The notes: a model not told the origin generated them from the letters alone. A stretch of DNA of 64,000 nucleotides from Mucilaginibacter gossypii (GCF_900100945.1 NZ_FNCG01000017.1:1-64000), one strand, 5' to 3'. Shown: positions 1 to 8,535, counted from the stretch's first letter. Program-made: numbers and translations.

Positions 1-68
1 TCTTATTGACTGAACTCGCTCAGCCTCAACTTCTTTCGCTCTTTCAAGCTCCCTTCCGTTTGGGTCTG

Positions 69-99
69 CAAAGGTAGAAAACCTTTTCTTATTTCCAAA
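69..99 (-). promoter_or_regulatory. Leftward promoter P1 of a tandem array
   Basis: On the minus strand a TTTG -33 element (99-96) is followed by 19 bases and the -7 element TACCTTTG (76-69), a full match to the Bacteroidota primary sigma factor consensus. Downstream the minus strand reads GCAGACCC and a purine-rich leader to the window edge. It is the promoter nearest the edge of three similar ones pointing the same way. Such stacked promoters are usual for rRNA operons, so a 16S gene just left of the window is inferred. Confidence 0.65.
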
Positions 100-169
100 A
101 CTTTTTTATTTTTTATTTTTCAAAGTTTCAGACCCGCTTCGCTCTCTCCTTTTCCTCTTTTGCGGGCTG

Positions 170-201
170 CAAAGGTGTGGATTTTTTTTCATTCCCACAA
201 A
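170..201 (-). promoter_or_regulatory. Leftward promoter P2 of a tandem array
   Basis: On the minus strand TTTG (201-198), a 20-base spacer and CACCTTTG (177-170) form the middle promoter. The first base of the -7 box is C where T is expected, so it may be the weakest of the three. The transcribed start GCAGCCCGCAAA matches P3 almost exactly, suggesting that promoter plus leader start was duplicated. Confidence 0.55.
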
Positions 202-284
202 AAGATTTTAATCTTTTTTTTCCTTTACTTTTCTATCCTTTTAATGTACTAACCCGGCTAACTCACTTCCTCGTTTGCGGGCTG

Positions 285-315
285 CAAAGGTAGCCACTTT
301 TACGCCTTCTCCAAA
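285..315 (-). promoter_or_regulatory. Leftward promoter P3 of a tandem array
   Basis: On the minus strand TTTG (315-312), a 19-base spacer and TACCTTTG (292-285) form the outermost promoter. It is followed by GCAGCCCGCAAACGAGG, shared with P2 up to small changes. The -7 boxes of the three promoters are 101 and 115 bases apart. Confidence 0.65.
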
Positions 316-1279
316 TTATTCTTTACTATTTTTCTTAATGTTCCCTTAACTAACTATACATCAACGAGAAAAAGTTTATACTCTCGTTTAAAAACTTTAC
401 TACGCTCTTTATTTCTACTCCCAGCCGCTTCCAAACTATCGTTTACCATTTGTTTATACTATATATAATAAGCCACTCCGAGCCAAAAACAACTCTAATA
501 CGTATACCCTATCTTTCTATTATTACATAGTGCAACGCTTTTATACTAATAATACACGCTCAAACTATGGATACACTGACATTGGAGCTCCATTACTATA
601 TATACATTATTAGTTTGGGTTAGAGGGGAAGTAAATATTAACGAAAGCGCGTTACTAATGTAGTATCCACGTTATGGATTGAAGCGGATACCGGCCAATG
701 AGCGTAATGCCCGCAGGTGTATGAGCCCGGCCAAAGGCAACGCCCAAATCTTATTTAATAGTAAAGCTGAAATCAAGCAACATTCACTACCACCAGCATG
801 ATGCTTAACCAAACTGCAGTTGTATGCCGCCGGCGCACCAAAATATTTTTTCCGCTGCAACCCTTTTGCACCTCTGGTGCAGCCGGCCGATTCTTTAATT
901 TATATACTTTTATTTTCTGTTATTTACTAAATCTGGCCATATCATCATCCAATGTCATTATCAAATTACTTAGAGAGATTTATAAGTAAAACCTTTTGTT
1001 CTGTATATGGCCCGCTGTCGCCATTTAACATTATTGAAACACGAAGCACTCGCAATCAATCTCACTGAATACATCATTAACATCGCCCACACCGTATGGC
1101 TTTCCACTTTAATGAACTTTCAAAAAACCGACCTTCATCATATAAGAAACAACCATTTTAATCCTATTAGTTTAGCAAGCATACCACATCAAAACCCGCA
1201 ATAGTTAAAAGATGTTAAATACGCTTTATATATAGGCATTGAGCCAAAGCGTCGTTATATATTAGCAGCTAAATAAAAA
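316..1279. other. Long gene-free stretch
   Basis: About 960 A/T-rich bases between the leftward promoter array and bamD. Only short open frames occur; their products lack any family resemblance or signal peptide and the composition does not look coding. The only distinct item is the GC-rich element at 670-746. I see no tRNA cloverleaf or terminator. It may simply be spacer insulating a strongly transcribed rRNA operon. Confidence 0.5.
670..746 (+). repeat. GC-rich dispersed element, copy 1
   Basis: A GC-rich island in A/T-rich spacer. It begins CGTTATGGATTGAAGCGG (670-687) and ends GGCCAAAGGCAACGCCC (729-745). A second element at 4965-5063, in the opposite orientation, has matching ends (CGTTAGGGATGGAAG and GCAGGCAACGCCC) but a different middle. 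I recall similar islands scattered through Sphingobacteriaceae genomes but could not verify it. No transposase lies nearby, so it is probably a non-autonomous repeat. Confidence 0.5.
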
Positions 1280-1309
1280 TTGATTGATTTATATTATTAA
1301 CTATCTTTG
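1280..1309 (+). promoter_or_regulatory. bamD promoter
   Basis: TTG (1280-1282), a 19-base spacer and TATCTTTG (1302-1309) match the Bacteroidota consensus. The ATG of bamD begins only 4 bases after the -7 box, so the transcript should be leaderless or nearly so. This supports the start at 1314 over an in-frame upstream codon inside the promoter. Confidence 0.7.
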
Positions 1310-1313
1310 CAGA

Positions 1314-2240
1314 ATGTTTAAAAAGCAACTAACGTTATTAGCCAGTGTTTTAGCTATCGTAATTATTACGTTTGGCAGTTGTAAAAGCAAATACGAAAAG
1401 TTAAAAGCCAGTAACGATTACGCTAAAAAATACCAGGAAGCTATTAAGTATTATAATAAAAAGGATTACAACAAAGCTTTAGGTTTATTTGAGGTACTGG
1501 TGGAGCGATACCGTGGCCGTGAAGGTGCAGAAGATCTTTTTTATTACTACGCATTTACGTATTACAAACAAAAAGACTATACATCGGCAAGATATCATTT
1601 TAAAACATTCGCCGATACTTATCCTTCAAGCCCAAGAGCTGAGGAATGCCGCTTTTTCTCTGCTTATTGCTACTACCTTGATTCGCCGATATATTCGCTT
1701 GACCAGGATAATACGTTAAAAGCTATCGACGCTTTGCAGTTGTTTATTAACCTTTATCCAAAAAGCGACCGTGTGGCCGAGGCCAGCAAGCTGATACAAA
1801 ATCTGCGCGATAAATTAGAAACCAAAGCTTACGCCAACGCCAAACTTTATTTAACCATCAGCGATTATCAATCGGCAGTGATTGCGTTCAACAATGCACT
1901 GCGCGACTATCCTGATACCAAATACGGCGAGGAAATGGAATACCTTATTGTTAAAGCGCAATATCAGTATGCTTACCATAGCTTTGAAACCAAACAGGAA
2001 GATCGTTTTAACCAGGCTATAGCTTATGCCGATCAATTTGCCGAAAAATATCCGAACAGCAAATACCTGCATGAAACTCAGGCATATGTAAAAGACAGCC
2101 AGCAGGGCATAAAACAGGCGCAGCGTTTAATTGCCGAAGCAATGAGCAATGAAAAAACCGCAAAGAAACTTTTAAAGAAAGATACCGTAACAACAACATC
2201 GCCATCTGAAAAAAATCAGCCGCAAAAAATACCATATTAA
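1314..2240 (+). CDS. bamD: Outer membrane protein assembly factor BamD
   Basis: Lipoprotein of 308 residues that works with BamA to insert beta-barrel proteins into the outer membrane. Residues 1-22 are a lipoprotein signal peptide with the lipobox FGSC (lipidated Cys23). The mature part is a run of tetratricopeptide helices: repeats such as YNKKDYNKALGLFEVLVERY near residue 45 and further ones to about 280. A lysine-rich tail follows. The start at 1314 puts the charged MFKKQ end just before the hydrophobic core and matches the promoter. It heads a set with the omega-like, coaBC and DUF4835 genes, an order known in this phylum. Assignment is from the repeat pattern and context. Confidence 0.88.
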   Translation: MFKKQLTLLASVLAIVIITFGSCKSKYEKLKASNDYAKKYQEAIKYYNKKDYNKALGLFEVLVERYRGREGAEDLFYYYAFTYYKQKDYTSARYHFKTFADTYPSSPRAEECRFFSAYCYYLDSPIYSLDQDNTLKAIDALQLFINLYPKSDRVAEASKLIQNLRDKLETKAYANAKLYLTISDYQSAVIAFNNALRDYPDTKYGEEMEYLIVKAQYQYAYHSFETKQEDRFNQAIAYADQFAEKYPNSKYLHETQAYVKDSQQGIKQAQRLIAEAMSNEKTAKKLLKKDTVTTTSPSEKNQPQKIPY

Positions 2241-2271
2241 TTAAGATATATTAAAGAGTTTAAATTAAGAT

Positions 2272-2604
2272 ATGACAGCTAACAACAGTAATAAACCAGC
2301 AGCAGCCAGCAGCACTGTAACCCGCGATTTACGCGAGCTGGATACCAAAACAGAGAACATCTATGAGTCGCTTGTGATTATGTCAAAAAGGGCAAACCAG
2401 ATCTCGAACAACATTAAAGAAGAGCTTCACCAGAAACTTTCTGAATTTGCATCATCAAATGATAACCTGGAAGAAGTATTTGAAAACCGTGAGCAAATTG
2501 AAATTTCAAAATACTACGAAAAATTACCTAAACCGTCATTAGTTGCCGTTCAGGAATTTTTAGATGGTAAAGTATACTACCGTAACCCAACTAAAGAAGT
2601 TTAG
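2272..2604 (+). CDS. rpoZ: RNA polymerase omega subunit-like protein
   Basis: Small acidic protein of 110 residues. It matches my memory of the Bacteroidota protein annotated as RNA polymerase subunit omega, which sits between bamD and coaBC. After a low-complexity start (residues 1-16) comes a helical segment containing ENIYESLVIMSKRANQIS, the place where omega proteins carry their conserved Arg-Ala-Asn helix that clamps the beta-prime subunit. The gap to bamD is 31 bases, so they are probably cotranscribed, and a strong hairpin terminator follows. The match to classical omega is weak; the call rests on the ARQI-like helix and synteny. Confidence 0.7.
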   Translation: MTANNSNKPAAASSTVTRDLRELDTKTENIYESLVIMSKRANQISNNIKEELHQKLSEFASSNDNLEEVFENREQIEISKYYEKLPKPSLVAVQEFLDGKVYYRNPTKEV

Positions 2605-2651
2605 TCTCCCGGCTCCTAAAAAAGCAGCTTCGGAAATTTATTTATATCGTG

Positions 2652-2679
2652 AAAAACTCCCCTATCGGGAGTTTTTTCT
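2652..2679 (+). terminator. Rho-independent terminator
   Basis: AAAAACTCCC (2652-2661) pairs with GGGAGTTTTT (2667-2676) around a 5-base loop, followed by further T residues. It closes the bamD-rpoZ transcript before coaBC. Confidence 0.85.
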
Positions 2680-2725
2680 ATTTTAGCCTATATTTATCCT
2701 TTCGCCTATTGGCGGATCTGAGCTT

Positions 2726-3928
2726 ATGCTTAAAGACAAAAACATTATTTTAGGAGTTTGCGGCAGTATTGCAGCCTACAAATCGGCACTGTTGGTTAGG
2801 CTGCTGGTTAAAGCCGGCGCTAACGTTAAAGTAGTGATGACTGCCGATGCCACTAACTTTATTACACCGCTTACACTATCAACGCTTTCAAAAAACCCGG
2901 CGCTGGTTGATTATTTTAAGGTCGATACCGGCGAATGGAACAACCATGTTGAACTTGGGCTTTGGGCCGATATGATGGTTATTGCCCCCGCCACGGCCAA
3001 CACCCTTGCTAAAATGGCTAACGGCCTTTGCGATAACCTGCTTAGCGCGGTATATCTTTCGGCCAAGTGCCCTGTTTATTTTGCTCCGGCTATGGACCTG
3101 GATATGTGGCTGCACCCGGCTACCCGCCAAAACGTAAGCAGGCTGCAATCATTTGATAACATCATGATTCCGCCCGGTAACGGCGAACTTGCCAGCGGTT
3201 TGCATGGTGAAGGCCGGATGGCCGAACCTGAAGAAATTGTTGCTTTCCTGGAAGCTGAATCAAAAAAAAAACTCCGTTTAGCCGGTCATAAAATACTGGT
3301 AACCGCCGGGCCAACTTATGAAGCTATAGACCCTGTACGGTTTATCGGCAACCATTCGTCGGGCAAAATGGGTTTTGCTATCGCGGATGAACTGGCTTTG
3401 ATGGGGGCCGATGTTACTTTAGTGACCGGGCCTACTGCACAGATCAGCAAGCAGCAAAATATAAAACGGGTTAATGTTATTTCGGCGGCACAAATGTTAG
3501 AGGCGTGCTTAACCGCTTATGGCGATGCGAAGGCTTGCATTATGAGCGCTGCCGTTGCCGATTATACCCCGGCTGATGTAGCAACTCAAAAGATCAAGAA
3601 AAAAGACGACGATCTCAGTATCGAACTGAAGAAAACCACTGATATATTAAAAACGCTCGGCGAGGCCAAACGGGAAGGACAAATTTTGGTTGGTTTTGCT
3701 TTAGAGACCAACGACGAGGAAATGAACGCGATAACCAAGCTGCAAAAGAAAAACCTTGACTTTATTGTACTAAATTCGCTTAATGACGCGGGTGCCGGTT
3801 TTGCAGGCGATACCAATAAGATAACCATTATTGATCGTGAGCTTAAGAAAACTACCTTCGAGCTGAAAAGCAAGGAAGCAGTAGCCCGCGATATTTGCAA
3901 TAAAGTTGCCCAACTGATAAACGGATGA
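2726..3928 (+). CDS. coaBC: Bifunctional phosphopantothenoylcysteine decarboxylase / phosphopantothenate-cysteine ligase
   Basis: Cytoplasmic 400-residue enzyme for two steps of coenzyme A synthesis. The N-terminal CoaC flavoprotein (about 1-180) has the FMN loop GVCGSIAAYK (10-19), the catalytic His74 in NHVELGLWADMMVIAPATAN, and PAMD (121-124). The flap reads LASGLHGEGRM, with Ser where the Escherichia coli enzyme has its reactive Cys; I recall this as common in Bacteroidota. The C-terminal CoaB ligase starts near KILVTAGPTYEAIDPVR and carries NHSSGKMG and AAVADYTP. Length is typical. The last codons overlap the next gene's start (ATGA), so both are translated from one message. Confidence 0.95.
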   Translation: MLKDKNIILGVCGSIAAYKSALLVRLLVKAGANVKVVMTADATNFITPLTLSTLSKNPALVDYFKVDTGEWNNHVELGLWADMMVIAPATANTLAKMANGLCDNLLSAVYLSAKCPVYFAPAMDLDMWLHPATRQNVSRLQSFDNIMIPPGNGELASGLHGEGRMAEPEEIVAFLEAESKKKLRLAGHKILVTAGPTYEAIDPVRFIGNHSSGKMGFAIADELALMGADVTLVTGPTAQISKQQNIKRVNVISAAQMLEACLTAYGDAKACIMSAAVADYTPADVATQKIKKKDDDLSIELKKTTDILKTLGEAKREGQILVGFALETNDEEMNAITKLQKKNLDFIVLNSLNDAGAGFAGDTNKITIIDRELKKTTFELKSKEAVARDICNKVAQLING

Positions 3929-4818
3929 AAAGACTGCTGCTTTATACTTTGCTGATGTTTCTTTGCTGCCGAACTGTAGCCCAGGACCTGAATGCACGTA
4001 TACAAGTGTTATCGCCCAAGATACAGGTTGCGAATAAGCGCGTTTTTCAAACGTTGGAAACTGCCATGAAGGATTTCCTGAACGGCCGCAAATGGAGTGC
4101 TGATCCAATTTTGCCGCAGGAGAGAATAGATTGCAATTTTGTGCTGAACATTACCAACTGGGATGGCAGCAGTAATTTTACCGGCGAACTGCAGGTACAA
4201 TCATCCCGGCCGGTTTATGGCACATCATACACCTCCACCCTATTAAATCTTAATGATAAAGATATTAGCTTTAGTTATACCGAGGGCCAGACTATTGATT
4301 ATACCGATCAAAATTTTCAGGGAAATTTAAGTTCGATCATGGCTTTTTATGCCAACATTATTATCGGTCTTGATTATGACACGTTTTCAAAATTTGGCGG
4401 CACGCCATATTTTTTAGCTGCACAGACCATCGTAACCAATGCGCAAACATCATCATATGGTGGCTGGAAAGCGTTTGATGGTAATGTAAACCGTTACTGG
4501 TTATCCGAAAACCTGAATAATAAACTATATAATCCGCTGCGCAGCTTTTTGTATGATTATCACCGCAACGGCCTCGATCTGATGGCCGATAATGTGAGCA
4601 AAGGCCGCAAAGCTATTGATGCCCTGCTACCTTTACTACAGCAAATAGACCGGCAACGTGTGGGCGCGATGCTTCCGCTTATATTTTACACAGCAAAAAG
4701 TGATGAACTGGTTTCCATTTACAGCAAAGCCGATAACCAGGAACGGTTAACCGCCATGAACCTGTTTTTAAAGCTCGATCCTGCGAATGGGAATAAATAT
4801 CAAACGTTGCAGAAATAA
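3925..4818 (+). CDS. DUF4835 family secreted protein
   Basis: Protein of 297 residues with a cleavable signal peptide (about 1-19, ending RTVAQ). It resembles the DUF4835 family, which in Bacteroidota is almost always next to coaBC. Visible family features are an N-terminal region with QVLSPKIQVANKRVFQTLE and a conserved tryptophan/aspartate stretch near NITNWDGSS. Its start overlaps the coaBC stop by four bases. The function is unknown; the location suggests a periplasmic or outer-membrane-associated protein. No membrane span follows the signal peptide. Confidence 0.85.
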   Translation: MKRLLLYTLLMFLCCRTVAQDLNARIQVLSPKIQVANKRVFQTLETAMKDFLNGRKWSADPILPQERIDCNFVLNITNWDGSSNFTGELQVQSSRPVYGTSYTSTLLNLNDKDISFSYTEGQTIDYTDQNFQGNLSSIMAFYANIIIGLDYDTFSKFGGTPYFLAAQTIVTNAQTSSYGGWKAFDGNVNRYWLSENLNNKLYNPLRSFLYDYHRNGLDLMADNVSKGRKAIDALLPLLQQIDRQRVGAMLPLIFYTAKSDELVSIYSKADNQERLTAMNLFLKLDPANGNKYQTLQK

Positions 4819-4964
4819 TCCTTACTGTTAGTTTGAAAACAAATAAAGAAGTTGAGGAACGGCAAAGTAATCCCTACTTACAAGAGCAGGCTTTTTAGTT
4901 TGGCTTATTGATAATTACAATTTGTAAGTTAAAGATTATTTCCATTTCGATCAGCTTTATAATA

Positions 4965-5063
4965 TGGGCGTTGCCTGCGGCCCGGACTGTACGTTACAAG
5001 TCCTCGCGTTCCCCATTGCAAAGTCATTCGCACGCTGCGGGCTTTACACTTCCATCCCTAACG
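4965..5063 (-). repeat. GC-rich dispersed element, copy 2
   Basis: Lies in the 354-base gap between the convergent DUF4835 and apt genes, the rest of which is plain A/T-rich spacer. Read on the minus strand it starts CGTTAGGGATGGAAGTG (5063-5047) and ends GCAGGCAACGCCC (4978-4966), the same ends as the element at 670-746, with an unrelated GC-rich centre. The adjoining bases to about 5090 are also GC-rich. Open frames inside it are composition artefacts. Confidence 0.55.
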
Positions 5064-5172
5064 CGGCCCCGCACAGGCCCGCAATTACCAACCAAACTGT
5101 AAGCAGGACAAGCGTTGTCCATACCCTCCGACAAAAAAATCAACAAAATGGATAGCCCATTTTGTTACGGGC

Positions 5173-5700
5173 TTAATAATCCGCCAGTATTATCAGCTTA
5201 TCACAAATAGGCATAATCCTTTCTTTACCATTCAAAAAACCAAGCCCGACTACAAAGGAAAAACCGGCAACTATACCGCCCATTTCCTTAATAAGTTCGC
5301 TGGCTGCAGTCACCGTACCACCGGTAGCCAGCAAGTCGTCATGTAATAATATATGCTGGCCGGGTTCAAAGGCATCTGTGTGTAATTCAATAGTAGCGGT
5401 ACCGTACTCCAGCTTATAAGCTTTTTGTTTTATAGTGAAAGGCAGCTTACCCGCTTTACGCACGGGTACAAACGGCACCCCTAATTTGGTTGCCAGTGTG
5501 AGCCCAAACAGGAAGCCCCTGCTTTCGATACCGGCCACCGCGTCAATACGGGTTCCCTGCAATTGCTCAACAAAAGCATCGATGATGCTTTCGCATAATC
5601 CGGGGTCTTTCAATATGGGCGTGATATCTTTAAAAACAATTCCAGGTTTCGGAAAATCGGGAATATCCCTTATGGCTGCTTTAATTTGCTGGGCTATCAT
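5173..5700 (-). CDS. apt: Adenine phosphoribosyltransferase
   Basis: Cytoplasmic purine-salvage enzyme of 175 residues making AMP from adenine and PRPP. The N-terminal IRDIPDFPKPGIVFKDITPI (10-29) is the family signature. The PRPP-binding loop is ILLHDDLLATGGT (117-129), and AGIESRGFLFG (56-66) is the conserved substrate loop. Length is exactly typical. Its ATG overlaps the stop of the upstream helix-hairpin-helix gene by four bases, so the two form one operon. Confidence 0.96.
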   Translation of the reverse strand: MIAQQIKAAIRDIPDFPKPGIVFKDITPILKDPGLCESIIDAFVEQLQGTRIDAVAGIESRGFLFGLTLATKLGVPFVPVRKAGKLPFTIKQKAYKLEYGTATIELHTDAFEPGQHILLHDDLLATGGTVTAASELIKEMGGIVAGFSFVVGLGFLNGKERIMPICDKLIILADY

Positions 5701-6566
5701 TTGAAAACTAAATAAGGTCCAATTTTACGCAAAATTCCGTCATTAAGTATGGCAATATTTTTCAGCTCGGTCAAATCATTGTAGTTACCATGCTCATCGC
5801 GGTAAGCTACAATGGCATCCATTTGTTTGTAGCTGAGATAGGGGAAGCGCTTAAGTTCATTAAAGGTAGCCGTATTGATGTTCACCTTAATGATATGTTT
5901 GCCATCAACCGCAATACCGGTTTCAATCTGGCCGTACTTTTCCTTATCAATGCCATAAACCTCTTTCAACTGTTCTTTATTGTAAAACCCGCCTATCCGC
6001 TCCCGGTAACGGACAATACGCCGGGCAAATGCGGGGCCTATTCCCCTGATCATGGTAAGCCTCGCCGAATCCGCCGTGTTGATCTCTATCACTTCGCCTG
6101 GTTTGGCTTTATTTGTGTAATAAGCAGGACCATCCGGCAGATTAATATATGGCTCAAGGCGTTTGTACGTTGCCGGGCTAACGCTGTACATTTTTTGCAC
6201 ATCGCCTTTGGTAAAAAACCGACCACCTTTTTCTTCGTAATGTTTAATTACGTGCGCCTGATGGTCGGTAAGGCCAAGTTTTAGCCAGTCTGCAACCGGC
6301 AAATTGTTGGGATTAAATTTAAAGAGATTGACGGGCAAAGTCGTTTCATTAGCCGTAGAAGTATTATCATCAGCTATAATGCTGCCTGTTTTATCGGTTT
6401 CGGTTATCGCTTTATCAAAAGCCTTAAAATTTATTATATTATCTTTGTGGTTTGCCTGAAACATATGGGGGGCCAGCAAAACTATTGCAATTAAAATAAT
6501 CAACACTACCATTCCGTTCCACTCTTTTTTTGTGACAGACAGGTAGTTTTTAATTTGCGGCCTCAT
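5697..6566 (-). CDS. Helix-hairpin-helix protein, ComEA-like, membrane anchored
   Basis: Protein of 289 residues with one N-terminal membrane span (about 18-34, VVLIILIAIVLLAPHMF) and a C-terminal part built of repeated helix-hairpin-helix motifs. One lies near IEINTADSARLTMIRGIGPA, another near VNINTATFNELKRFPYLS, with a more degenerate one ahead of them. ComEA proteins use such motifs to bind DNA during uptake; the Bacteroidota versions are longer, as here. DNA binding outside the inner membrane is inferred, and competence genes are not in the window. Translationally coupled to apt. Confidence 0.78.
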   Translation of the reverse strand: MRPQIKNYLSVTKKEWNGMVVLIILIAIVLLAPHMFQANHKDNIINFKAFDKAITETDKTGSIIADDNTSTANETTLPVNLFKFNPNNLPVADWLKLGLTDHQAHVIKHYEEKGGRFFTKGDVQKMYSVSPATYKRLEPYINLPDGPAYYTNKAKPGEVIEINTADSARLTMIRGIGPAFARRIVRYRERIGGFYNKEQLKEVYGIDKEKYGQIETGIAVDGKHIIKVNINTATFNELKRFPYLSYKQMDAIVAYRDEHGNYNDLTELKNIAILNDGILRKIGPYLVFK

Positions 6567-6643
6567 TTATGATATGTTCCAGGCGTTAAATTAAATAAAA
6601 ATTTAGGATATTTATTTGTTAAAACATACTGCTATTAAAAACA

Positions 6644-8398
6644 ATGAAAGTTATAACCACCGAAGAGTTTGCCAAAGCCACCAAACTGGATAAGTTGAAA
6701 ATGCCGGGCCTGGCCGCTTTATTGATGGAACTAATGAAAATAAACCAGGTTAACGACCTGTTTGCCCAGGCACAGCCCAAGCAAGGCCCCGACTTTGTTG
6801 ATGCCATATTAGAAGGTTGTGGTATTGATGTTGAGTTTGATGAACGTGAGTTGCGCAACATCCCTAAAGACGGGGCATTTATCGCTATAGCCAATCACCC
6901 ATACGGTGGTATTGAGGGTATGGTGTTATTAAAAATCCTGTGCATGGCCCGCCCCGATTCAAAACTGATGGCCAACTTCCTGCTTAAAAAAATCCCCAAC
7001 CTTGCCGACTATTTTATAGCGGTAAACCCTTTTGAAAATGTTGAACATTCATCAAGCATAAGCGGCCTAAAAAACACCCTTGAGCTATTGAAACAGGGCA
7101 CCCCAATAGGTATTTTCCCCGCTGGCGAGGTATCAACCTTTAAAGTTGAGCAAAAACAGGTGACCGACCGTATGTGGCACCCGGTTGTAGGTAAGATCAT
7201 TGCTAAAGCCAAAGTGCCGGTGGTTCCTATTTATTTTCATGGTAACAACGGCCTGTTGTTTAATCTGCTCAGCTTATTGCACCCTGCCCTACGCACAGCC
7301 AAGCTACCGTCAGAGTTGTTTAATAAACACGGGCATACCATTAAACTACGGATAGGTAAGCCCATTAACGTAACGGAGATTCCGGAGTATACCAATACCA
7401 CTAAGCTCCTTAACTTTTTGCGCGCACGTACCTATGCTTTAGGTACCGGCCTGGAAGAGGAAAAAAAAATCTTCAGCCCTCGAAACCTGTTTAAGATCAA
7501 ACGCGAGGCCGAAGAGGTTTCTCCTGAAATAGATAGTGCCATTCTTGAAAAAGAAATTGAGCCGCTTCGCGAAACCTATAAGGTTTGGACTGAGAAGAAC
7601 TACGAGGTATTCATCGTTCCGACGGCAACCATCCCTAATGTGATACGGGAAATAGGCAGGCTGCGCGAGATCACTTTCCGCGAAGTTGGTGAAGGTACAA
7701 ACAAAGCTATCGACCTTGATGAGTACGATATTTATTATCATCACCTTTTTATTTGGGATTTTGAGGCTAAACGCATAGTTGGAGCTTATCGAATTGGCCT
7801 GGGCGACGAGATATTTTACAGTGTCGGCAAAAAAGGTTTCTACGTAAACGAGCTGTTTAAGCTTAAAACCCAGTTTATACCTGTACTACGCCGCAGCCTT
7901 GAACTTGGCCGTTCATGGATCCGCAAAGAATACCAGACCAAACCACTCCCCCTTTTCCTGCTCTGGAAAGGGATCCTGAAATTCCTGATCGATAATCCAC
8001 GCTACCGCTACCTGATAGGCCCGGTAAGCATCAGTAACTCCTTTTCTAAGTTTTCCAAATCGCTTATTGTCGATTATATTAACCGCAATCACTTTGATCA
8101 TGAAATGGCGCAGTATGTTAAACCGCGCAAAAAGTTTAAGGTTGATTTTGCTAAAATTGATACCGACCTGCTCATGGCCGGTGAAGACAGCTTTAAAGGT
8201 CTCGACAACCTGATATCAGAGGTGGAAACCCGGAACATGAAAGTACCGGTATTGCTCCGTCAGTACATTGCCCTAAACGCTAAGATCATCAGCTTCAACA
8301 TCGACCCTAAATTTGCCGACTGCCTGGACGGTTTCCTGGTACTCGATCTTGAAAAAGTACCGCAGGATATACTGGATAAGCTTGGTAAAAACTTGTAG
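6644..8398 (+). CDS. olsF: Bifunctional aminolipid acyltransferase (OlsF/GlsF-like)
   Basis: A 584-residue fusion. The N-terminal half (about 60-270) is a PlsC-type O-acyltransferase: NHPYGGIEG (84-92) replaces the usual HX4D motif, and FPAGEVST (158-165) is the second motif. The C-terminal half (about 300-560) resembles OlsB/hemolysin N-acyltransferases of the GNAT fold, including LREITFREVGEGTN. Known OlsF enzymes of Flavobacterium and Serratia have this order and make ornithine lipids: the C-terminal part acylates the amino acid, the N-terminal part adds the second chain. Related Bacteroides enzymes make glycine lipids, so the head group is uncertain. It stands alone between two terminators and a divergent gene. 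Confidence 0.75.
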   Translation: MKVITTEEFAKATKLDKLKMPGLAALLMELMKINQVNDLFAQAQPKQGPDFVDAILEGCGIDVEFDERELRNIPKDGAFIAIANHPYGGIEGMVLLKILCMARPDSKLMANFLLKKIPNLADYFIAVNPFENVEHSSSISGLKNTLELLKQGTPIGIFPAGEVSTFKVEQKQVTDRMWHPVVGKIIAKAKVPVVPIYFHGNNGLLFNLLSLLHPALRTAKLPSELFNKHGHTIKLRIGKPINVTEIPEYTNTTKLLNFLRARTYALGTGLEEEKKIFSPRNLFKIKREAEEVSPEIDSAILEKEIEPLRETYKVWTEKNYEVFIVPTATIPNVIREIGRLREITFREVGEGTNKAIDLDEYDIYYHHLFIWDFEAKRIVGAYRIGLGDEIFYSVGKKGFYVNELFKLKTQFIPVLRRSLELGRSWIRKEYQTKPLPLFLLWKGILKFLIDNPRYRYLIGPVSISNSFSKFSKSLIVDYINRNHFDHEMAQYVKPRKKFKVDFAKIDTDLLMAGEDSFKGLDNLISEVETRNMKVPVLLRQYIALNAKIISFNIDPKFADCLDGFLVLDLEKVPQDILDKLGKNL

Positions 8399-8420
8399 TA
8401 AATCTTCAATCCATAGAAAC

Positions 8421-8449
8421 AAAGAGACACCGGCTGGCCGGCTCTTTTT
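8421..8449 (+). terminator. Terminator after the acyltransferase gene
   Basis: AAAGAG and CCGG on the left pair with CCGG and CTCTTT on the right, with an ACA bulge, followed by a run of seven T. It faces the + direction, 23 bases after the stop. Confidence 0.7.
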
Positions 8450-8479
8450 TTATAGCGATATTAAATCATTACCCAAAGC

Positions 8480-8513
8480 AAAACGCCCCCAATATTTATC
8501 GGGGGCGTTTTTA
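8480..8513. terminator. Bidirectional terminator between convergent genes
   Basis: AAAACGCCCCC (8480-8490) and GGGGGCGTTTT (8501-8511) form an 11-base-pair stem with a 10-base loop, flanked by A and T runs. It can end transcription from the acyltransferase side and from the TonB receptor on the minus strand. Confidence 0.85.
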
Positions 8514-8535
8514 TTAACTATATGTTGTTTTACAA

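Noticed and set aside
672..1204. Three open frames of 62 to 65 codons in the left gene-free stretch
   Set aside because: They overlap one another or a GC-rich repeat, have no recognisable domain, and contain unusual residue composition. No promoter points at them.
4908..5155. Two overlapping frames with Cys/Pro-rich products
   Set aside because: They are translations of the GC-rich repeat element, in two frames at once, and do not look like proteins.
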